Assembly: GCA_902727945.1 (NCBI GenBank)
Contig: CACVAV010000331.1
Span: 1 to 16,025, forward strand
Direction: 5' to 3'
DNA: 16,025 nt
From: an uncultured Thiotrichaceae bacterium
GTDB taxonomy: Bacteria > Pseudomonadota > Gammaproteobacteria > Thiotrichales > Thiotrichaceae
Shown: positions 7,064 through 14,415 of the stretch, in pieces
Layout of the letters: each line of letters opens with the position of its first letter
How positions within the stretch are numbered: the stretch's first letter is position 1
Notes under the pieces: generated by a model
What the model was told of the DNA's origin: nothing
The model's database searches: none
The model's input: only the letters and a program-made list of their open reading frames with translations
Position numbers and translations under genes: made by a program

Positions 7064-7456
7064 GTGTTTTATCTGACGATGCAAATTTTGCTGATTATTA
7101 TATTAGCAACCCTGCTGGGCCTGGGCCTGGGCTGGTGGTCTCGTGGACTAATGGCTGATATACGACAAGAAAAAAGTGACACTGAGGGTGAGAAAGAAAT
7201 TGACCCGTTTGCTGCCCGCTCACGACTGGAGCAGTGCCATAATGACAACGCAGGTCTGCGGCGTGATCTGAAAGAGCTGGAGGAACAGCTGGAAAGCTTT
7301 GAACGGGTTAAACAGCTTAACCAGGAAGACAGCGACCTGCTTGAACAGATAAAATCAGCAGAACTTCGCGCAGAAGCTTTAATGGGTGATATTCAGGAAC
7401 GTGATGATACAATCGCCATTCTTGAGAATGAGTTAGAAAAACTCAGATCAGAATAA
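7064..7456 (+). CDS. Membrane-anchored coiled-coil protein
   Basis: I choose the GTG at 7064 because GGAGAG (7052-7057) lies six bases before it; an upstream TTG at 7034 and the ATG at 7079 have no such site. The resulting 130-residue protein has one N-terminal transmembrane helix (about residues 6-25, ILLIIILATLLGLGLGWW), then an acidic region and a coiled coil (about 50-130) rich in Glu, Leu and Gln. There is no cleavage signal, so it is probably anchored in the inner membrane with the coil in the cytoplasm. I recognise no family. The bactofilin gene follows after 63 bases, so a shared role in cell-envelope or polar organisation is possible but not shown. Confidence 0.65.
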   Translation: MFYLTMQILLIIILATLLGLGLGWWSRGLMADIRQEKSDTEGEKEIDPFAARSRLEQCHNDNAGLRRDLKELEEQLESFERVKQLNQEDSDLLEQIKSAELRAEALMGDIQERDDTIAILENELEKLRSE

Positions 7457-7460
7457 CTAA

Positions 7461-7490
7461 TTGAAACAATTTAATTAAATGAATTTTATT
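7461..7490 (+). promoter_or_regulatory. Candidate sigma-70 promoter for the bactofilin gene
   Basis: TTGAAA (7461-7466, five of six consensus bases) and TTTATT (7485-7490, four of six) are separated by 18 bases. Transcription would start near 7497 and give a leader of about 23 bases that contains the CAGGAG ribosome site. It would allow the bactofilin to be made independently of the gene before it. The region is AT-rich, so chance matches are likely. Confidence 0.33.
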
Positions 7491-7519
7491 ACTCTAAAAT
7501 AGAGATGCAGGAGACTACT

Positions 7520-7888
7520 ATGACAAAAACCACTTCCGGGGCGAACGCCGCTTCTTTGTTTGAAACAGATATTGAGATAGTCGGTGATGTTTCATTTGCT
7601 GGTGAATTGTACCTTCAGGGCAAAGTTAACGGTAACTTGGTGGCACCTAATGATTCCAATGCTTCCTTATTCCTTCAGGAAAACAGCGAAGTGGTGGGTG
7701 AAATTCGTGTACCGCTACTGGTTGTCTCAGGCAAGGTCTCCGGTGATATTTTCTCAACCCGCCGGATTTCACTAAAGACATCAGCTGAAGTCACCGGTAA
7801 TATTCATTATGCAGAAATTCACGTTGAACAAGGTGCAACCATCAATGGTGGCCTGGTTTCCTTACGTGACTTAGACGGAACCGCCTGA
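7520..7888 (+). CDS. Bactofilin (polymer-forming cytoskeletal protein)
   Basis: The 122-residue protein is the short single-domain form of bactofilin: a flexible N-terminus, a beta-helical core with repeated hydrophobic-Gly turns (VGDVSFAGELYLQGKVNGNL, VVGEIRVPLLVVSGKVSGDI, VTGNIHYAEIHVEQGATING), and a short tail. Bactofilins polymerise without nucleotides and organise cell-wall or polar structures at the membrane. The ATG at 7520 is preferred over the in-frame ATG at 7505 because CAGGAG (7508-7513) is correctly spaced only for the former. It lies just across a divergent promoter region from the FimV/GTPase cluster. In Myxococcus, bactofilins help position small-GTPase and chromosome-segregation proteins at poles, so the proximity is suggestive. 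Confidence 0.93.
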   Translation: MTKTTSGANAASLFETDIEIVGDVSFAGELYLQGKVNGNLVAPNDSNASLFLQENSEVVGEIRVPLLVVSGKVSGDIFSTRRISLKTSAEVTGNIHYAEIHVEQGATINGGLVSLRDLDGTA

Positions 7889-7960
7889 TTAGGGCTGGCT
7901 GCCTTCGATCCTTCCGGAACAGAGTTTCCCGTACATTAAACATATACCAGGATTAGCATT

Positions 7961-8068
7961 ATGTCGTTTTACAAGAATCATGTTTTTTTCTGCACCAACC
8001 AACGTGCTGATGGTGAATCGTGTTGTGAAGACATGAAGACAGCTGTCACCTGCTTACTGGTGGACTAG
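7961..8068 (+). pseudogene. Truncated [2Fe-2S] ferredoxin-like gene remnant
   Basis: A 35-codon frame starting MSFYKNHVFFCTNQRADG...CC closely matches the beginning of the small thioredoxin-fold [2Fe-2S] ferredoxins of gammaproteobacteria, which I recall as about 100 residues with MSxYxxHVFFCTNQR and CC near residue 21. After CCED the expected remainder (helix, then the second cluster-binding Cys pair) is missing; instead MKTAVTCLLVD and a stop follow, one base before the ubiA start. The ribosome site (AGGA, nine bases before the ATG) is intact, so a short peptide may still be made and may couple translation into ubiA. Either a deleted pseudogene or a repurposed leader peptide; it cannot hold the usual cluster. 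Confidence 0.65.
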
Positions 8069-8069
8069 T

Positions 8070-8939
8070 ATGCTGGTGCTTTCCAACCTGCATCACTATG
8101 GCCGCCTGATCCGCATTGAACGTCCGATTGGAAGTTATTTAGTCTTATGGCCTACGTTGTGGGCGCTATGGATTGCCTCTGAAGGCCTTCCGGATGTTAA
8201 GCTGCTGATTATTTTTGTATTGGGTGTTTTCATTATGCGCTCAGCAGGGTGTGCCATTAATGACATTGCAGATCGTAATATTGATGCTCATGTTGAGCGC
8301 ACCCGGGACAGACCAATAGCGGCAGGAAACATCACTTTAAGTGAGGCACTCGCCGTTTTTGGCGTGCTACTATTACTGGCTTTTGTATTAGTATTGCAGC
8401 TGAATCTGCTGACCATTTTATTCTCTGTTGGCGCTGCTGCACTCGCCGCTTCCTACCCCTTTATGAAGCGCTATCATCATTTACCACAGGCTTACCTTGG
8501 CGTCGCTTTTTCCTCGGCTATTTTAATGGCGTTTACCGCTGTCACTAATCAGTTTCCACCGCCGGGGGCATGGCTGTTATTCACCGCTAACCTCTTGTGG
8601 ACGACAGGTTATGACACCCTATATGGCATGTGTGACCGTGAGGATGACCTGAAAATCGGTGTGAAATCTACGGCTATCTTATTCGGTGATTATGACCGGC
8701 TATGGGTTAGCATTTTGCAAATTAGTACACTGGTATTATTGAGTATCGTCGGCAAACTGAATGCACTGGGCATCTGGTTCTGGCTCTCACTGCTACTTGC
8801 CGCAGGCCTTTTTGCGTATCAGCAATATTTGATTCGCGATCGTGACCGGCTGCTCAGCCTGAAGGCATTCCTGAACAATAACTGGGTCGGTATGATTATT
8901 TTTATCGGTATCTTTCTTAATTACACCACGGCGAGGTAG
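8070..8939 (+). CDS. ubiA: 4-hydroxybenzoate polyprenyltransferase
   Basis: UbiA attaches the polyprenyl chain to 4-hydroxybenzoate, the first committed membrane step of ubiquinone synthesis. The 289-residue length is normal. The first Asp-rich motif is NDIADRNID (64-72) followed by HVERTRDRPIAAG, and the second is in YDTLYGMCDREDDLKIGVKST (about 179-200); both bind the Mg-diphosphate of the prenyl donor. About eight or nine hydrophobic segments span the inner membrane. The family signature RPIGSYLVLWPTLWALW is at 18-34. The start lies one base after the ferredoxin remnant, with GGTGGA as ribosome site inside that remnant. The chorismate lyase gene ubiC, often adjacent, is absent here. Assignment is secure; the exact chain length of the substrate is not visible. 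Confidence 0.96.
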   Translation: MLVLSNLHHYGRLIRIERPIGSYLVLWPTLWALWIASEGLPDVKLLIIFVLGVFIMRSAGCAINDIADRNIDAHVERTRDRPIAAGNITLSEALAVFGVLLLLAFVLVLQLNLLTILFSVGAAALAASYPFMKRYHHLPQAYLGVAFSSAILMAFTAVTNQFPPPGAWLLFTANLLWTTGYDTLYGMCDREDDLKIGVKSTAILFGDYDRLWVSILQISTLVLLSIVGKLNALGIWFWLSLLLAAGLFAYQQYLIRDRDRLLSLKAFLNNNWVGMIIFIGIFLNYTTAR

Positions 8940-8945
8940 GTGCAG

Positions 8946-9135
8946 ATGAAATTTCAGAAATTAATCCAAACCAGCTTATTCTCCGGTCTGCTATTAGTCG
9001 CAGAGCATAGCTTTGCTGCCGTAGAAGTCAGCTATGATGATGTCGGATGCAGCACCAGCAGCACCCAATCTGGACGCTGGTAAACAAAAGGTACGGGTAT
9101 CGATTAATGCACAGATTGAACTGTCTGCCAATTAA
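8946..9135 (+). pseudogene. Deleted and frameshifted remnant of an exported SIMPL-like protein
   Basis: An ATG at 8946 opens a frame with a clear signal peptide (MKFQKLIQTSLFSGLLLVAEHSFA, cleavage near A24/A25) and the mature start AVEVSYDD, which stops at 9083. From about 9040 the next frame reads SDAAPAAPNLDAGKQKVRVS, then INAQIELSAN and a stop at 9133-9135. That ending is like the C-terminus of DUF541/SIMPL proteins (E. coli YggE type), with Ala/Pro then GxQxVxVSVxxxxEL. So the beginning and end of one exported protein appear joined with the central roughly 150-plus codons lost and the frame shifted. A purely short secreted peptide (8946-9083) is the alternative. The family name rests on memory of the tail pattern. 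Confidence 0.55.
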
Positions 9136-9213
9136 CGGCTAACGCACATATACGAACGGCAACCTTCAAACATAAAAGTTTTCAACTTTCACAGTATAAG
9201 CGAAAAATAGTAT

Positions 9214-9243
9214 TTGCGATTGGGCACGCTGTTTTGTTATCAT
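9214..9243 (+). promoter_or_regulatory. Candidate sigma-70 promoter for rpmE2
   Basis: TTGCGA (9214-9219) and TATCAT (9238-9243) are separated by 18 bases and placed about 40 bases before the rpmE2 ATG. The match is four of six at -35 and four of six at -10. TGTTAT (9235-9240) overlapping the -10 resembles half of a gammaproteobacterial Zur site, but the matching half is absent. Zur control of type B L31 is known in other bacteria; here the sequence does not establish it. Confidence 0.4.
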
Positions 9244-9284
9244 TCCGCCCCTTTCTCACAATCCGATTAACATGAGGACACGGT

Positions 9285-9527
9285 ATGAAGCCTGGTATTC
9301 ATCCAAATTATAAAGAAGTCGTATTTCAGGATCTGGCCAGCGGCTTCACATTTCTGACCCGTTCTACTGTAAATACAAAAGAAACGATTGATTTTGAAGG
9401 ACAGGAATACCCACTGGTTAAAGTGGAAATTTCCAGTCAGTCTCACCCGTTTTACACGGGAAAGCAGTCACTAAATACAACAGCCGGTCAGATCGACAAA
9501 TTCAACCGTCGTTTTTCACGCGGTTAA
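9285..9527 (+). CDS. rpmE2: 50S ribosomal protein L31, type B (zinc-independent)
   Basis: The 80-residue protein has the type B L31 signature [16 protein letters not shown] at the start and the tail [12 protein letters not shown]...[10 protein letters not shown]. The Cys residues that bind zinc in type A L31 are absent: the protein contains no Cys at all. Such paralogues replace the zinc form on the 50S subunit when zinc is scarce, or serve as the only L31 in some species. GAGGA lies six bases before the ATG. The gene is monocistronic, with its own promoter candidate and a strong terminator after the stop. Assignment is secure. Confidence 0.97.
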   Translation: MKPGIHPNYKEVVFQDLASGFTFLTRSTVNTKETIDFEGQEYPLVKVEISSQSHPFYTGKQSLNTTAGQIDKFNRRFSRG

Positions 9528-9560
9528 GCGTCCTTATCGTTACTGCGATACCGGATCTAA

Positions 9561-9594
9561 TGAAAAAAGCGCCTTCTATAAGGCGCTTTTTTCA
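9561..9594. terminator. Rho-independent bidirectional terminator
   Basis: A perfect 15-pair inverted repeat with a four-base loop lies 33 bases past the rpmE2 stop. Its core is the GC-rich AGCGCCTT/AAGGCGCT stem flanked by six A on the left and six T on the right, so it would work on either strand. It ends rpmE2 transcription and insulates the malic enzyme gene downstream. Confidence 0.95.
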
Positions 9595-9651
9595 TTTTGG
9601 CGTTATGATAAACCCTTCATTCCCACAACTTAATCTTTTCAGGAACAACAC

Positions 9652-10881
9652 ATGACCAGTACATTACGCGAGGATGCACTGCAATACCATGCAGAGCCTA
9701 AGCCCGGCAAAATAGCCACCGAAATTACTAAACCGACGGCAACACAAGAAGATTTAGCACTGGCTTATAGTCCCGGTGTGGCTGAACCGGTAAAAGAAAT
9801 TCATCAGGATCCTGACGCTGCTTATCTATACACGGGCAAGGGTAATCTGGTCGGTGTTATCTCTGAAGGTTCTGCCGTATTAGGTTTGGGTAATGTTGGC
9901 GGCCTGGCTGGCAAGCCTGTTATGGAAGGCAAAGGCGTGTTGTTCAAGCGCTTTGCTGATGTTGATGTATTTGATATCGAAGTGGCAACACAAGATACAG
10001 AAGAGTTTATCCAGACCGTAAAAAATATTGCGCCTACTTTCGGCGGCATTAATCTGGAAGACATCTCTGCACCCCGTTGTTTTGAAATCGAAAAACGGCT
10101 GCAGGCTATGTTGGATATTCCGGTGTTTCATGATGACCAACACGGTACAGCCGTTATTATCTGCGCCGGATTAATGGGTGCACTGGAATTACAAAACAAG
10201 AAAATGGCTGATGTACGTATCGTCTGTATTGGTGCCGGTGCTGCAGGTATTGCCTCAATGAACCTGTTGACAGCATTGGGGGCGAGCAAAGAAAATCTGT
10301 ACATGATTGATCGCAAAGGCATCATTCAGACTGAGCGTGATGACCTGAATGAATATAAAGCAGCTTATGCGGTTGAGACAGAACGTCGCTCACTGGCTGA
10401 CGCTTGCGAGGGGGCTGACGTCATTATTGGTTTATCCGGGCCTGATCTGATTAGCGTTAGAATGCTGAATAGTATGGCACCCAACCCGATAGTTTTTGCA
10501 CTGTCAAACCCCAACCCAGAAATTTCACCTGAGTTGGCACTGGCCACACGCGATGACCTGATCATGGCTACCGGACGCAGTGATTATCCGAACCAGATTA
10601 ATAATGTCCTGTGTTTTCCGTTTTTATTCCGTGGCGCATTAGATGTGCGTGCGCGGTCTATTAATACAGAAATGCTGGTCGCGACTGTGCATGCTTTAGC
10701 CGAGCTGGCAAAAGAACCTGTACCACAATCTGTGCTGGATGCTTATAAGAAAACCGAGATGAAATTTGGTAAAGATTATATTATCCCGACTCCCTTAGAT
10801 CCGCGTTTGATGGAGCGTATTCCGGCAGCAGTATCACGTGCTGCTGTTGAAACCGGCGTTGCCCGTACTGCCTTGAAATAA
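9652..10881 (+). CDS. Malic enzyme, short form (oxaloacetate-decarboxylating malate dehydrogenase)
   Basis: Malic enzyme converts malate to pyruvate and CO2 with reduction of NAD(P). The 409-residue protein has the conserved SPGVAEP (40-46), TGKGNLVGVISEGSAVLGLGNVG (about 61-83), a Lys in the GKGVLFKRFADVDVFDIEV region, metal ligands in GGINLEDI (E136, D137) and FHDDQHGTA (159-167), the Rossmann turn GAGAAGIA (194-201), LSNPNPEI, and NQINNVLCFPFLFRGALD. It corresponds to the catalytic part of E. coli MaeB but lacks the C-terminal phosphotransacetylase-like domain, as in many bacterial short forms. Cofactor preference cannot be settled; the residue after the second beta strand is Asp (YMIDRKG). 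AGGA precedes the ATG by eight bases, and a weak -10 (TATGAT, 9604-9609) lies upstream. It sits alone between a terminator and a hairpin. Confidence 0.95.
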   Translation: MTSTLREDALQYHAEPKPGKIATEITKPTATQEDLALAYSPGVAEPVKEIHQDPDAAYLYTGKGNLVGVISEGSAVLGLGNVGGLAGKPVMEGKGVLFKRFADVDVFDIEVATQDTEEFIQTVKNIAPTFGGINLEDISAPRCFEIEKRLQAMLDIPVFHDDQHGTAVIICAGLMGALELQNKKMADVRIVCIGAGAAGIASMNLLTALGASKENLYMIDRKGIIQTERDDLNEYKAAYAVETERRSLADACEGADVIIGLSGPDLISVRMLNSMAPNPIVFALSNPNPEISPELALATRDDLIMATGRSDYPNQINNVLCFPFLFRGALDVRARSINTEMLVATVHALAELAKEPVPQSVLDAYKKTEMKFGKDYIIPTPLDPRLMERIPAAVSRAAVETGVARTALK

Positions 10882-10889
10882 AGTGCGAC

Positions 10890-10919
10890 CTGTCTGTCAC
10901 TATTAATGGTGGCAGACAG
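10890..10919 (+). terminator. Hairpin after the malic enzyme gene, without a U tract
   Basis: An 11-pair inverted repeat (CTGTCTGTCAC with GTGGCAGACAG, one G-U pair) surrounds an eight-base loop, starting eight bases past the malic enzyme stop. No T run follows, so it is not a standard intrinsic terminator. It could protect the 3' end of the message or assist factor-dependent termination. The structure is clear; its role is inferred. Confidence 0.4.
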
Positions 10920-11003
10920 AATCAACAAATCCCGACTCGCTATTTTCATTTCACCTGGCAGCATGAACACTATTTACAGCCCCTAAGCACTGTTGACGAA
11001 ACC

Positions 11004-12902
11004 ATGCATACACCTCACTGGAATATCCAATCCGCCCGCCAGCTCTATAGTGTTAATCACTGGGGTAATGGCTATTTTGATATTAATAAAAGTGGCAATG
11101 TCACTATGCAGCTGCCGGATCAGCCTTCGCTGCAAATTGATCTTTATGAGCTGGCTAAGCATTTGCATCATGAGCAAGGTATGCGCTGGCCACTACTAGT
11201 GCGCTTTGTTGATGTGTTGCATGACCGGGTTAAGCGCCTGCAAATAGCCTTTAATACCGCCATCGAAAACTGTGGTCAGCACAGCCGTTACACTGCTATT
11301 TATCCGATCAAGGTCAATCAACAACGCAGTGTGGTTGAACAAATTCTGGTCGGGGGTGGTGATCAGGTTGGACTGGAGGCCGGCAGTAAACCGGAGTTAA
11401 TGGCTGTTTTAGGCACAGCGCCTTCCGGCAGCACTATTATCTGCAATGGCTATAAAGACCGCGAATACCTGCGACTGGCCCTGATTGGCCGCCAAATGGG
11501 TCATCAAATCTACATTGTTATTGAAAAACCTTCCGAGCTGGATGAAGTACTTGAAGAGTCAGAAAAGCTACAAATAACACCCTTATTGGGTGTACGGGTA
11601 CGCTTATATTCACTGGGAAAAGGCAAATGGCAAAACACCGGGGGTGAGAAATCTAAGTTTGGTTTATCTGCAGCACAGTCCTTACAATTGCTGGAAAAGC
11701 TCAAAGCAGCCGGCGCACTGGATCAGTTGCAATTACTGCATTTTCATATGGGTTCACAAATCGCCAATATTCAGGATATTCAGAAAGGCATGCGTGAAGC
11801 CAGCCGTTACTTTGCCGAGTTGCATCGCCTGGGTGCTAACCTTCAGGTTGTTGATGTGGGTGGTGGTTTGGGTGTGGATTATGAGGGTTCACGTTCGCGG
11901 AATGACTGCTCCATTAATTATACCACCCAGGAATATGCCAATAGTGTAGTACGTAGTATTCTGGATGTCTGTGAGCAGTATGAACTGCCATTCCCTGACT
12001 TTATTACGGAGTCCGGGCGCGGCATGACAGCACACCATGCCATGTTGATCACCAATGTCATTGGCACTGATCCTGAGCAGTCACTGGAAATCCCCGTTCC
12101 CTCAAGGCCAAATGTAGCTGACCCTGCCATACTGCACAACTTGTATCGCCTGTACAAAAATGAAACCACCTTACCACCCTCAGAAATTTACCATGACGCC
12201 AGCTACTGGCTGAGTGAAGCTCACGGGATGTATGCGCATGGTGTCATTGACCTGGAGCAACGGGCGCGGGCAGAAGAACTGAATCACAGTATCTGTCATC
12301 AGCTACTGACTCAACCGGAACTATTTGAAGCACTTGATCAGGAAATCCGTAATGGTTTGTGTGAAAAGCTGTCTGACAAATACTTCTGTAACTTCTCACT
12401 ATTCCAATCAATGCCTGATGTGTGGGCCATTGACCAGATTGTGCCGATTATGCCTTTACACAGGTTGGATGAGTTTCCTGAGCAACGGGCAACGCTGCAG
12501 GATATGACCTGTGATTCTGACGGAACGATTGCCCGTTATGTCAATGGCGGGAAGCTCGACAGCACACTGCCATTGCACAAGCTGAAGTCCGGAGAAACTT
12601 ACTTGTTGGGCATGTTTATGCTGGGAGCGTATCAGGAAATACTGGGTGATTTACACAACTTGTTTGGTGATACTGACTCTATTAATGTTCAGTTGCTGGG
12701 TGATGGCAAATACGAAGTTAGTGAGCCGGAACGTGGTGATACCACCGATGAATTGCTACGCTATGTGCACTTTGAACCAAAAAATTTATTAGCGCAATGT
12801 CGCCGGAAACTGGCTATAACAGTGAAAGACAAGGATCGTCAAAAGCTGTTGCTGCGCGAAATTGAAGCTGGGTTAATCGGGTATACTTATCTGGAAGATT
12901 AG
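11004..12902 (+). CDS. speA: Biosynthetic arginine decarboxylase
   Basis: SpeA decarboxylates arginine to agmatine, the first step of putrescine synthesis by the agmatine route. The 632-residue length and order of motifs match the PLP-dependent alanine-racemase-fold family: WNIQSARQLYSVNHWGNGYFDIN at the start, PLP lysine K103 in YPIKVNQQRSV, HFHMGSQ (246-252), the phosphate-binding glycines VVDVGGGLGVDYEGS (about 282-296), ITESGRGMTAHHA, and the catalytic Cys C503 in MTCDSDGT. The ending GAYQEILGDLHNLFG also fits. The ribosome site before the ATG at 11004 is weak, but the encoded N-terminus aligns naturally with known SpeA starts. No agmatine-processing gene (speB, aguA) is adjacent, so the pathway must be completed elsewhere. 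Confidence 0.96.
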   Translation: MHTPHWNIQSARQLYSVNHWGNGYFDINKSGNVTMQLPDQPSLQIDLYELAKHLHHEQGMRWPLLVRFVDVLHDRVKRLQIAFNTAIENCGQHSRYTAIYPIKVNQQRSVVEQILVGGGDQVGLEAGSKPELMAVLGTAPSGSTIICNGYKDREYLRLALIGRQMGHQIYIVIEKPSELDEVLEESEKLQITPLLGVRVRLYSLGKGKWQNTGGEKSKFGLSAAQSLQLLEKLKAAGALDQLQLLHFHMGSQIANIQDIQKGMREASRYFAELHRLGANLQVVDVGGGLGVDYEGSRSRNDCSINYTTQEYANSVVRSILDVCEQYELPFPDFITESGRGMTAHHAMLITNVIGTDPEQSLEIPVPSRPNVADPAILHNLYRLYKNETTLPPSEIYHDASYWLSEAHGMYAHGVIDLEQRARAEELNHSICHQLLTQPELFEALDQEIRNGLCEKLSDKYFCNFSLFQSMPDVWAIDQIVPIMPLHRLDEFPEQRATLQDMTCDSDGTIARYVNGGKLDSTLPLHKLKSGETYLLGMFMLGAYQEILGDLHNLFGDTDSINVQLLGDGKYEVSEPERGDTTDELLRYVHFEPKNLLAQCRRKLAITVKDKDRQKLLLREIEAGLIGYTYLED

Positions 12903-12945
12903 AATCCGGTAGTGATACGACTAAAAGGATAAAGGAAGATACACT

Positions 12946-13575
12946 GTGGAATACTTGCTACTTACTGCATTTGTTATTGGCGTGCTATTGTTTGCCGCCA
13001 GCTGGTTAAGAGTCATCTTTGCCGGGTTTGGGCACCATTTTGTTACCGGTATTGTTTCTGCTTTTCCGGTGATTAACTTATTAATACTGCCCGGCATCTG
13101 GCATAAGGTGTACGGCTGGGTATTTACCGGTATTATTGGCCTGCTGGTAGCCGTAGGCAGCTGGTATGCCGGTGCTGAGGAACACGTGTACCGGTACGCT
13201 CACGAGACAGGTATTAGTTTGCCCGGGCCTGTTGCTGAAGGCGCGCTGGATGATAATACACGGGAGCGTATGCCCTCCGCACAGGACACTATCGCTGATG
13301 ATGATACACCCGCTGCTCCGTTAGCGCCCGGCCAGGTACTGCCGAAGAAAGCCCTTTACAAAATGACCTACCAAAAAGTTGCCAGCACAAGTCTGGGTGA
13401 GTACATCGGCAGTTATGTGCGTATCACCCGTACTGACCGTAAAACCTTTGAAGGCAAAGTGCTGGGGCTGGCAGATAATGGCATCTTAGTTGAACGTCGC
13501 GCCAGTGGTGGCGTAATCGAACAACGCATTGGCTTCGATGATATTACACACGCTGAAGTGATGCGTAAACAGTAG
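12946..13575 (+). CDS. Membrane protein with C-terminal Sm-like domain
   Basis: The 209-residue product begins with GTG, preceded by AAGGAAG at about seven bases. Three hydrophobic segments (about 2-26, 32-51 and 56-75) form a membrane part. A linker rich in Asp, Pro and Ala (about 90-135) follows, and the C-terminus (about 148-209) contains a five-strand pattern like a bacterial Sm/Hfq-type beta barrel: YIGSYVRITRTDRKTFEGKVLGL then GILVERRASGGVIEQRIGFDDI. The pattern G-x-x-V-x-I-T-x-x-D-x-x-x-x-x-G matches the Sm1 motif. The gene sits 44 bases after speA and 14 before a YcgL-family gene. I know no assigned function; the Sm-like call is by motif only. Confidence 0.6.
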   Translation: MEYLLLTAFVIGVLLFAASWLRVIFAGFGHHFVTGIVSAFPVINLLILPGIWHKVYGWVFTGIIGLLVAVGSWYAGAEEHVYRYAHETGISLPGPVAEGALDDNTRERMPSAQDTIADDDTPAAPLAPGQVLPKKALYKMTYQKVASTSLGEYIGSYVRITRTDRKTFEGKVLGLADNGILVERRASGGVIEQRIGFDDITHAEVMRKQ

Positions 13576-13588
13576 GAATTTTTCCGTT

Positions 13589-13849
13589 ATGCAATGTTAT
13601 GTCTATCGTAGCAAACACCGGCATCAGACTTATCTGTTTTTGCCTAAACAAGGTGACTTTTCTGAAGTGCCGGAATCACTGGTAAAGCTGTTTGGTGAGA
13701 CAGAATTCTCATTCCGGTTTGAACTGACGGAAACCCGGCAGCTAGTTCTCGCAGATGCTACTGAAGTTCTGCAACATATCAATGAAAACGGCTTCTTTCT
13801 GCAAATGCCTCCCGGTGATAAAACGAAGTATCAAGGCAATCCTACATGA
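13589..13849 (+). CDS. YcgL-family protein
   Basis: The 86-residue protein has the YcgL domain: MQCYVYRSKHRHQTYLFL at the start, then LVKLFGETEFSFRFELTE and VLQHINENGFFLQMPPG near the end. YcgL proteins are small, soluble and common in gammaproteobacteria; their function is unknown. Length is near the family norm. AGGA lies 11 bases before the ATG, a long spacing. The stop overlaps the start of the carbonic anhydrase gene by four bases (ATGA), so the two are translationally coupled, though no functional tie is known. Confidence 0.9.
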   Translation: MQCYVYRSKHRHQTYLFLPKQGDFSEVPESLVKLFGETEFSFRFELTETRQLVLADATEVLQHINENGFFLQMPPGDKTKYQGNPT

Positions 13850-14391
13850 CCATTAAAAAATTTGCGCAACACACACCTGATATCCATGCCAGTGCTTATG
13901 TTGATGACATGGCTTATGTCAGCGGGCAAACAACTTTAGCTGAGGGTAGTTCTGTATGGCCGATGGCTGTGCTGCGTGGCGATGTTAACGCTATCACGGT
14001 AGGTAAGCGCACTAATGTACAGGACGGAGCTGTCTTACACGTCACGCATGACGGGCCGTTTACCCGCCCTGGTGGTTTACCGCTGATTATTGGTGACGAT
14101 GTGACTATCGGACATAAAGCCGTGCTGCATGCCTGCACGATCGGAAACCGGTGCCTGATCGGCATGAATACCACCGTTCTTGATGGTGTCATAGTTGAAG
14201 ATAACACTATTATCGGTGCAGGCAGCCTCGTCCCTCCGGGCAAACGCCTTGAGAGTGGCTTTCTATGGACAGGCAGTCCGGTTAAACAAGCACGCCCTTT
14301 AACAGATAAAGAGCTGGCCTACTTTACTTATTCAGCCGAACATTATGTGAAGCTGGCACAGCGCACCAGGGATTCGGCCACCGTTGAATAA
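13846..14391 (+). CDS. Gamma-class carbonic anhydrase family protein (YrdA-like)
   Basis: The 181-residue protein is a left-handed beta-helix of hexapeptide repeats typical of gamma carbonic anhydrase homologues, which form trimers with metal sites between subunits. The three metal His are present: H65 (in VLHVTHDG) and H90 and H95 (in IGHKAVLH), with the Arg/Asp pair in LRGDVN (44-46) and GQ/N positions of the active-site edge. Enzymes of the YrdA/PaaY subgroup vary in activity; the acidic loop residues needed for the proton shuttle in the archaeal Cam are not evident, so catalysis is not assured. The gene overlaps ycgL-like by four bases. In pseudomonads a similar gene lies near prlC, and prlC is also near here. 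Confidence 0.92.
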   Translation: MTIKKFAQHTPDIHASAYVDDMAYVSGQTTLAEGSSVWPMAVLRGDVNAITVGKRTNVQDGAVLHVTHDGPFTRPGGLPLIIGDDVTIGHKAVLHACTIGNRCLIGMNTTVLDGVIVEDNTIIGAGSLVPPGKRLESGFLWTGSPVKQARPLTDKELAYFTYSAEHYVKLAQRTRDSATVE

Positions 14392-14415
14392 GATACCGGA
14401 CTGACCAAAGTCGTG

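Noticed and set aside
6864..7076. An open frame of 70 codons in the divergent intergenic region
   Set aside because: No ribosome site, no recognisable motif and odd composition; it also overlaps the well-placed ribosome site and start of the next gene.
9235..9257. A Zur box in front of rpmE2
   Set aside because: Only one half-site (TGTTAT) is visible; the second half of the palindrome is missing, so zinc control is not supported by sequence.
9822..10143. Antisense open frames across the malic enzyme gene
   Set aside because: They mirror the conserved codons of a secure enzyme gene and have no ribosome site or motif of their own.
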